NCBI RefSeq assembly: GCF_014803385.1
Contig: NZ_JACYFC010000010.1
Location: 1 to 40,312, forward strand
From: Marinomonas colpomeniae
GTDB lineage: Bacteria; Pseudomonadota; Gammaproteobacteria; Pseudomonadales; Marinomonadaceae
DNA: 40,312 bases
Direction: 5' to 3'
Positions 36,618 to 40,312 of the stretch are shown here, piece by piece; within the stretch, counting starts at the first letter, position 1; each line of letters opens with the position of its first letter. The translations under genes and the position numbers were made by a program. Below the pieces are notes generated by a model. That model was given only the letters and a program-made list of their open reading frames with translations. It was not told where the DNA came from and made no database searches.

Positions 36618-37256
36618 TTAAAAATGCCCTGTTTTTATCCATAAGAAACAATCCGATGTCACACTACAACGATCTAGTAAAAACAAGGGCTCTCGCAGCC
36701 AACCTCTTTTAGGGATGATTTTATCCCCGTAGCTCATTTGACCAGAGATAACAAACAACTCGACTGAACTAGCCAGGTCTAATTGACTTAAGATATCTTG
36801 ATTATCATGAATACGAACAAGCCAAACTTTCTCTGCATCAAACTGGTAAAGAGTCATTACTTGTGACTCAATAGAAGACCAAATATTAGAGGCATCAATA
36901 TAAACTTTATTTAAATCTGAAGTTTTAAATTGGTGTAATTTTACCAATAAAAGACAGCCATCAATACTATGTGGCGCATGACTGCTGCCAGGAGGATTTC
37001 TAAAATAACTTCCAGCCTGAAAGTCACCTTGCTCATCAGAGAAAACTCCGTCTAATACTAAAATTTCTTCCCCCAACGGATGCGGATGTGTACGGAATAC
37101 AGAGCCGGCATCATAGCGCACTAAGCTAGTGGCATGACCACGTTCTTTCTCTTCTCTTGCTAAAGGCTTCCTATAAACACCAGACATAGGACTGTCTATC
37201 CAGTCAATCTGATTAGTATTTACAAACACTGTTTGACTAAAGTCCATGTTAAGCAT
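36618..37256 (-). CDS. ChrR-like cupin-domain protein (two cupins)
   Basis: A 212-residue cytosolic protein. Residues about 30-115 match a ChrR-type cupin with metal ligands H57, H59 and E63 (THPHPLGEE) and H93 (PPGSSHAPHS). Residues about 130-205 look like a second, degenerate cupin (VELFVISGQMSYGDKIIPKRGWLREP). ChrR is an anti-sigma factor for singlet-oxygen response, but its zinc-binding N-terminal domain is missing here and no sigma factor gene adjoins. A role as a dioxygenase-like or sensor protein is only a guess. The ATG at 37256 lacks a good ribosome site; the next ATG is at 37247. Confidence 0.75.
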   Translation of the reverse strand: MLNMDFSQTVFVNTNQIDWIDSPMSGVYRKPLAREEKERGHATSLVRYDAGSVFRTHPHPLGEEILVLDGVFSDEQGDFQAGSYFRNPPGSSHAPHSIDGCLLLVKLHQFKTSDLNKVYIDASNIWSSIESQVMTLYQFDAEKVWLVRIHDNQDILSQLDLASSVELFVISGQMSYGDKIIPKRGWLREPLFLLDRCSVTSDCFLWIKTGHF

Positions 37257-37346
37257 AATAAACAGATAATTTTATATTAAAAATATCAGTTTAACGGTTA
37301 GATCAAATAATAATCAAGATATTCTTATTTGGTACTTTTTCAAAAT

Positions 37347-37378
37347 AAAAAAAAGCACCAAGTGTTTCCACTTGATGC
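37347..37378 (-). terminator. Intrinsic terminator of the porin gene
   Basis: On the minus strand a 10-bp stem (GCATCAAGTG with CACTTGGTGC, one U-G wobble) with a GAAA tetraloop is followed by eight T. A second inverted repeat, AAGGCTC/GAGCCTT (37445-37471), lies between it and the stop codon. Confidence 0.9.
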
Positions 37379-37498
37379 CGAAATGCTCCAACAATCTATC
37401 TACAAGAAAAGAAATATGGAACTTTGAATGATCACATTTAACATAAGGCTCCTAGAACGCTAAAGAGCCTTAGAGTAAATAAAATCTATTACAAGATC

Positions 37499-38392
37499 TT
37501 AAAAACCGTAGTAAACGCCAATAGCTGTTTGAGTGTCTTCATCAACTGTGAATTGACCAACTTCGCCGTATACATAAACATTTGAAGCCAAATTATAGCT
37601 TACGCCTGCAGCGTACTCTTCATAGTCATCACCAACTTCAGGCGAAATAGATTGAGCGGAAGCATAAAGATCGCCATAACCGTAGCCGTAACGAGCAGAT
37701 AGGCCATATATATCTTTAACATCATCTTCGGCTTCAATTGCTGCGGTCACTACAAATGACTCGTTTACTTGATAAGCAACAGATAAACCAACTGTTTCAG
37801 AGTCTTCATTAACGTTATCAAGTGAATCATAACCCAATGCTACAGTAACAGCGTCTGCATTGTATTTTAAGACTGCAGCAAGAGCATTACCGCTGTCTTC
37901 AGCTTCAGCACTGCCTTTAACTTGTGCTGCAACCTGAACTTCAAACCCACCAAAAGAAGGTGAGAAGTAAGCGATCGTATCGCCTTCACTAGAAGTACTT
38001 GTTTGATCAAATCCAAAAACTTCAAACTGGTCAACTGAATCCTGAATAGCATTGTCGTAAATAGGATCAAACGTACCTACTTGCACTTTACCAAAGCTAC
38101 CTTTTAATCCAACAAATGCTTGGTCGAGATTTACATCAATATCTTTAGTATTTTCATCAGCATCAGCTTCAAGTTCATACTTGAAAAAAGCAGTTAGATC
38201 TTCATCTACCTTTGCTTCACCTTTAAAACCGAATGTAGAGCCGTTATCTGCAAACTCACTTCCAGCATCACCGCTTGTAAATGCATATTGAATATTACCA
38301 TAGACATCTACAGTAGAGCCTTCAGAAGCATAGGCAGATAATGAAGCAAATGCAGCACTGGAAACCGCAAGAGCAATAATTGATTTTTTCAT
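37499..38392 (-). CDS. Gram-negative general porin
   Basis: A 297-residue outer-membrane beta-barrel. A signal peptide of about 22 residues (MKKSIIALAVSSAAFASLSAYA) precedes SEGSTVDVYGNIQYAF, a common porin start. Alternating beta strands end in the terminal aromatic GVYYGF recognised by BamA. The mature chain is strongly acidic (Asp/Glu-rich), as in marine bacteria. Segments such as AFVGLKGSFGKVQVGTFDPIYD match the porin_4 family with its loop-3 region. AAGGG lies 7 bases upstream of the ATG. Pore selectivity is not readable. Confidence 0.92.
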   Translation of the reverse strand: MKKSIIALAVSSAAFASLSAYASEGSTVDVYGNIQYAFTSGDAGSEFADNGSTFGFKGEAKVDEDLTAFFKYELEADADENTKDIDVNLDQAFVGLKGSFGKVQVGTFDPIYDNAIQDSVDQFEVFGFDQTSTSSEGDTIAYFSPSFGGFEVQVAAQVKGSAEAEDSGNALAAVLKYNADAVTVALGYDSLDNVNEDSETVGLSVAYQVNESFVVTAAIEAEDDVKDIYGLSARYGYGYGDLYASAQSISPEVGDDYEEYAAGVSYNLASNVYVYGEVGQFTVDEDTQTAIGVYYGF

Positions 38393-38464
38393 TTTGTTTC
38401 CCTTTTATAAATGTAATGTCATTTTTATTATCACATGCTCGATGCGTGTAAATAATGTAACTAT

Positions 38465-38492
38465 AATTTAAACATTTATCAAAAATTGACAA
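38465..38492 (-). promoter_or_regulatory. Porin promoter
   Basis: On the minus strand the -35 is TTGTCA (38492-38487) and the -10 is TAAATT (38470-38465), with a 16-base spacer. This gives a leader of about 65 bases. Confidence 0.5.
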
Positions 38493-38754
38493 TAGAGTGG
38501 CGATTACTTGCATATTATTATCGATATAGGTTCTTTATTTTTGAAAGAAATAAAGAAAAAAGGAAGATAAGAACTCATTTCATAAATACAAATTGAAAAT
38601 CAATATATAAATCAGTTAGATAAAAAAACGAATAATATAATTGTGCAAGGTCTTAATAGAGGACGTATACAAGTCTATTTACAATGTAGGCACAAGTAAG
38701 TGGGAGAGGTGAGGAAATAACAAAAATAAGCATAAAAAAGGAGGGTATATGTAT

Positions 38755-38778
38755 AAAAATGAGCTCTTTCGAGCTCAT
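38755..38778 (-). terminator. Intrinsic terminator of the DUF2058 gene
   Basis: On the minus strand a perfect 8-bp stem ATGAGCTC/GAGCTCAT with a GAAA tetraloop is followed by a short T-run, 18 bases past the stop. Confidence 0.85.
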
Positions 38779-38796
38779 TACACAATCAAAATAACG

Positions 38797-39348
38797 CTAC
38801 CACATCAAATCATCAGGAATCTGAAAATCTGCATAAGGGTCATCTTCATCATTCGTTTCCTCAGTGCGGTTATTACAAACCAGAATGGAGCTATCATCTC
38901 GCTCACTGATTTTTAATGCTACAGGCTCTGCTATAAGCTCATAAGTTTCATCTAGCTTAACGATAGCAAGTCGTCCACGACTCAAATCATCATGCATTGT
39001 TTGACTAATATAAATCTGTTTCACTTTTTTATCATCAGTAAAATGATACGCAATATCGCCTTCATCTTTACGAATACGATTCTGCTCAATCATTTGGCGG
39101 ATTTGGCCTTTTACCGCTTTTTTCTGAGCTTTTATTTGTTGCTCAAGATTAAGAGCGCGATCTTTTTCTATCTTCATTTCTCTTTGGCGCTTCAGCTCTT
39201 CTGATTGAGAACTACTATCCAATGGTGCAGCCTTGCCATTCTTTACTTTTTGCTTATGTTGCAAAGTCTCGGCTTTCAACTTGTTTGCTTTTTTCTTATT
39301 AATAAGTCCAGCACCTAGTAGCTGCTCTTGTAATGACTTAGCGGCCAT
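38797..39348 (-). CDS. DUF2058 family protein (YaiL-like)
   Basis: A 183-residue highly charged cytosolic protein of the DUF2058 family (E. coli YaiL, annotated as nucleoprotein/polynucleotide-associated; function not proven). The opening SLQEQLLGAGLINKKKANKLKAE is the family signature. A Lys/Gln/Glu-rich helical section follows to about residue 85. A compact domain, IAYHFTDDKKVKQIYISQTMHDDLSRGRLAIV, and an acidic tail end the protein. It has a strong AGGAGGAAGC ribosome site and its own terminator. A short palindrome, CATGCA-GTG-TGCATG (39386-39400), lies in its upstream region. Confidence 0.88.
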   Translation of the reverse strand: MAAKSLQEQLLGAGLINKKKANKLKAETLQHKQKVKNGKAAPLDSSSQSEELKRQREMKIEKDRALNLEQQIKAQKKAVKGQIRQMIEQNRIRKDEGDIAYHFTDDKKVKQIYISQTMHDDLSRGRLAIVKLDETYELIAEPVALKISERDDSSILVCNNRTEETNDEDDPYADFQIPDDLMW

Positions 39349-39439
39349 AGCTTCCTCCTAACTAGTTGGTTTATATATATAAGGCCATGCAGTGTGCATG
39401 ATGAGAGCTTTTAATAGCATACTACTTTTGTACAAAAAC

Positions 39440-39467
39440 AAAAAAAGCGACTTAAAAGCCGCTTTTT
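39440..39467 (-). terminator. Intrinsic terminator of the cold-shock gene
   Basis: On the minus strand an 8-bp stem AAAAAGCG/CGCTTTTT encloses a 10-base loop and is followed by T's, 40 bases past the csp stop. Confidence 0.8.
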
Positions 39468-39506
39468 AGCATTCGCACTGCTGAGAGTATCCTCAGCAAC
39501 GTTACC

Positions 39507-39716
39507 TTATAAAGGTGTAACGTTTTGAGCTTCAGGGCCTTTTTTGCCTTGAGCTACTTGGAATTCAACTTTTTGGCCTTCAGCCAAAGTTTTGAAACCA
39601 GAAGTGTTGATTGCAGAGAAGTGAACAAAAACATCAGGACCTGAATCCTGAGTAATGAAACCGAAACCTTTAGTTTCGTTGAAAAATTTTACTGTACCAG
39701 TTACTACGTCAGACAT
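39507..39716 (-). CDS. CspA-family cold-shock protein
   Basis: A 69-residue single OB-fold RNA/single-stranded DNA-binding protein, acting as an RNA chaperone. RNP1 is KGFGFIT (16-22) and RNP2 is VFVHF (29-33), with the aromatic residues in place. Length equals E. coli CspA-type proteins (70). AGGAT lies about 8 bases before the ATG. Upstream a hairpin TAGATG/CATCTA (39752-39768) and a distant promoter suggest a long leader, common in cold-inducible csp mRNAs. Which csp paralogue this is cannot be decided. Confidence 0.95.
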   Translation of the reverse strand: MSDVVTGTVKFFNETKGFGFITQDSGPDVFVHFSAINTSGFKTLAEGQKVEFQVAQGKKGPEAQNVTPL

Positions 39717-40254
39717 GTCTGTTTATCCTGTAGGTTAAGTTAATTTATACGTAGATGTTAATCATCTAACGTTATAGTGCTAAAAAAACTCGGTATTACT
39801 TATGACTTAACAGGACGAACATACTGACGTACAATTCGCAACTCTGGACATAAATATTGCCAACTCTTTTAAACGAAACTGATTGTAGTCTGCTTTAAGC
39901 CATCAGGTCAATCAAGTTTTAAACATTTTTTTACTAAGGTGAGAAAATAATAATACCTCTTATCCATAACAGAATAAGCCTCATTATAATAATTGGTTAG
40001 GAATCAGTTAATAAATCATTAAGTTATTAACATTAAACTATATAAATTTAAAAGGACTAGTGCATAACTAAATATAAAACCCTCTCTATAAAAATCTCAC
40101 TAAGAATTATAGATAATTTTGTAATTCATTAATTTTTAAGCTAATTCCTCGCATTATTTTCCACACTTATGAACAACTGCCATCAATATATTGCATCTCA
40201 CAAATAAGGCCTAGATTCAAAACAATGGACAGCTTCAGAATCTCACCCAGAACG
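39717..40254. other. Gene-free A/T-rich interval upstream of csp
   Basis: 538 bases without a supportable gene. It holds a small hairpin close to csp (39752-39768), the candidate csp promoter (39984-40012), and an inverted repeat GTTAATAA-N9-TTATTAAC (40008-40032) overlapping its -35. Beyond about 40035 I see only A/T-rich sequence up to the rRNA terminator. Confidence 0.6.
39984..40012 (-). promoter_or_regulatory. Candidate csp promoter with long 5' leader
   Basis: On the minus strand the -35 is TTAACT (40012-40007) and the -10 is a consensus TATAAT (39989-39984), with a 17-base spacer. A start near 39977 gives a leader of about 260 bases. An inverted repeat overlaps the -35. Confidence 0.5.
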
Positions 40255-40285
40255 AAAAAACCCCGTCCTGCATAGCAGAACGGGG
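40255..40285 (-). terminator. Terminator of an rRNA operon entering from the right
   Basis: On the minus strand an 11-bp GC-rich stem (CCCCGTTCTGC with GCAGGACGGGG, one U-G wobble) and 3-base loop are followed by six T. It lies just past the 5S-like end and closes that operon. Confidence 0.9.
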
Positions 40286-40298
40286 CTTCTCTTAATTC

Positions 40299-40312
40299 AA
40301 GCTTGACGACGA
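40299..40312 (-). rRNA. 5S rRNA, 3' end only (partial)
   Basis: The minus-strand sequence at the right edge reads TCGTCGTCAAGCTT. It matches the 3' arm of the 5S terminal helix in pseudomonads and relatives (GGTCATCGTCAAG...) and would pair with a 5' arm AAGCTTGACGACGA. A strong terminator follows directly. Only 14 bases are visible, so this is an inference; a protein-gene end in the same place cannot be excluded. Confidence 0.6.

Larger units (their letters stand above)
38393..38796. other. Gene-free interval between the porin and the DUF2058 gene
   Basis: A 404-base A/T-rich stretch holding the porin promoter at its left and the DUF2058 terminator at its right. In the middle (about 38700-38745) the plus strand has purine-rich ribosome-site-like runs (GGTGAGG, AAGGAGGG). 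One of them precedes an ATG at 38749 that opens a 56-codon frame antisense to the DUF2058 gene, which I do not call as a gene. Confidence 0.6.

Noticed and set aside
39825..39833. TGACGTACA, resembling the E. coli cspA cold box
   Set aside because: It is on the plus strand, opposite to the csp mRNA, so it cannot be its cold box.
40286..40312. Possible C-terminal codons of a minus-strand protein gene at the right edge (frames ending at TGA 40299-40297 or TAA 40294-40292)
   Set aside because: The sequence fits a 5S rRNA terminal arm followed by a terminator better, though only a few bases are visible.
1..40312. Searched by eye for CRISPR arrays, insertion sequences, phage or integrase genes, toxin-antitoxin pairs and restriction systems
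   Set aside because: None seen. The only long direct repeats are the tRNA genes, and every large reading frame belongs to a conserved or plausible chromosomal gene.

Overview
This window looks like core chromosome of a marine gammaproteobacterium of the Oceanospirillales, most like Marinomonas. The basis is moderately AT-rich DNA, gene blocks shared with Pseudomonas and E. coli (tyrS next to an rRNA operon; lptM-lysA-dapF; argH/hemCDXY; hemA-prfA-prmC; lolB-ispE-prs-rplY-pth-ychF; bamD/rluD-pgeF-clpB), and an acidic porin. The genus is inferred from gene style and not from any 16S sequence.

Both ends touch rRNA operons on the minus strand. The left 290 bases hold an rrn promoter and a leader with boxA, running off the left edge toward 16S. 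The last 14 bases look like the 3' end of a 5S gene, followed (reading leftward) by a strong terminator. The window is therefore probably the whole unique segment between two rRNA operons.

Layout: 0.3-3.6 kb tyrS, an M23 murein endopeptidase and thioredoxin. 3.7-7.3 kb is a minus-strand operon lptM-lysA-dapF-DUF484-yigB for lysine/diaminopimelate synthesis and the LPS-assembly lipoprotein LptM; xerC, usual in this block, is absent. 7.5-14.1 kb has an orphan TonB-like membrane protein, argH, and hemC-hemD-hemX-hemY. 14.2-17.9 kb has an Aer-like chemoreceptor, a BASS-type transporter, a small orphan gene and yaaA. 18.0-21.3 kb is hemA-prfA-prmC, and 21.5-28.1 kb a TPR lipoprotein, lolB, ispE, prs, rplY, pth and ychF. 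At 28.2-28.7 kb five tRNA genes alternate Gln-Met-Gln-Met-Gln. 28.8-35.1 kb has a small outer-membrane barrel, clpB, pgeF, rluD and bamD. The right end carries a GST-like protein, a short DTW-domain protein, a bicupin, a porin, a DUF2058 protein and a cold-shock protein.

The genes serve tetrapyrrole synthesis (hemA, hemCD), translation (tyrS, prfA, prmC, rplY, pth, ychF, rluD, tRNAs), the envelope (M23, lptM, lolB, bamD, porin, dapF/lysA precursors) and stress responses (trxA, yaaA, clpB, csp). Non-ATG starts are frequent (TTG for the M23 gene and lysA; GTG for dapF, hemC, hemD, prs and pth). I see no phage, insertion sequence, CRISPR, restriction or defence system. No convincing undescribed multi-gene system is visible; the best leads are small: the missing xerC, the alternating tRNA array, orphan proteins, a possible long csp leader, and large inverted repeats between convergent genes.
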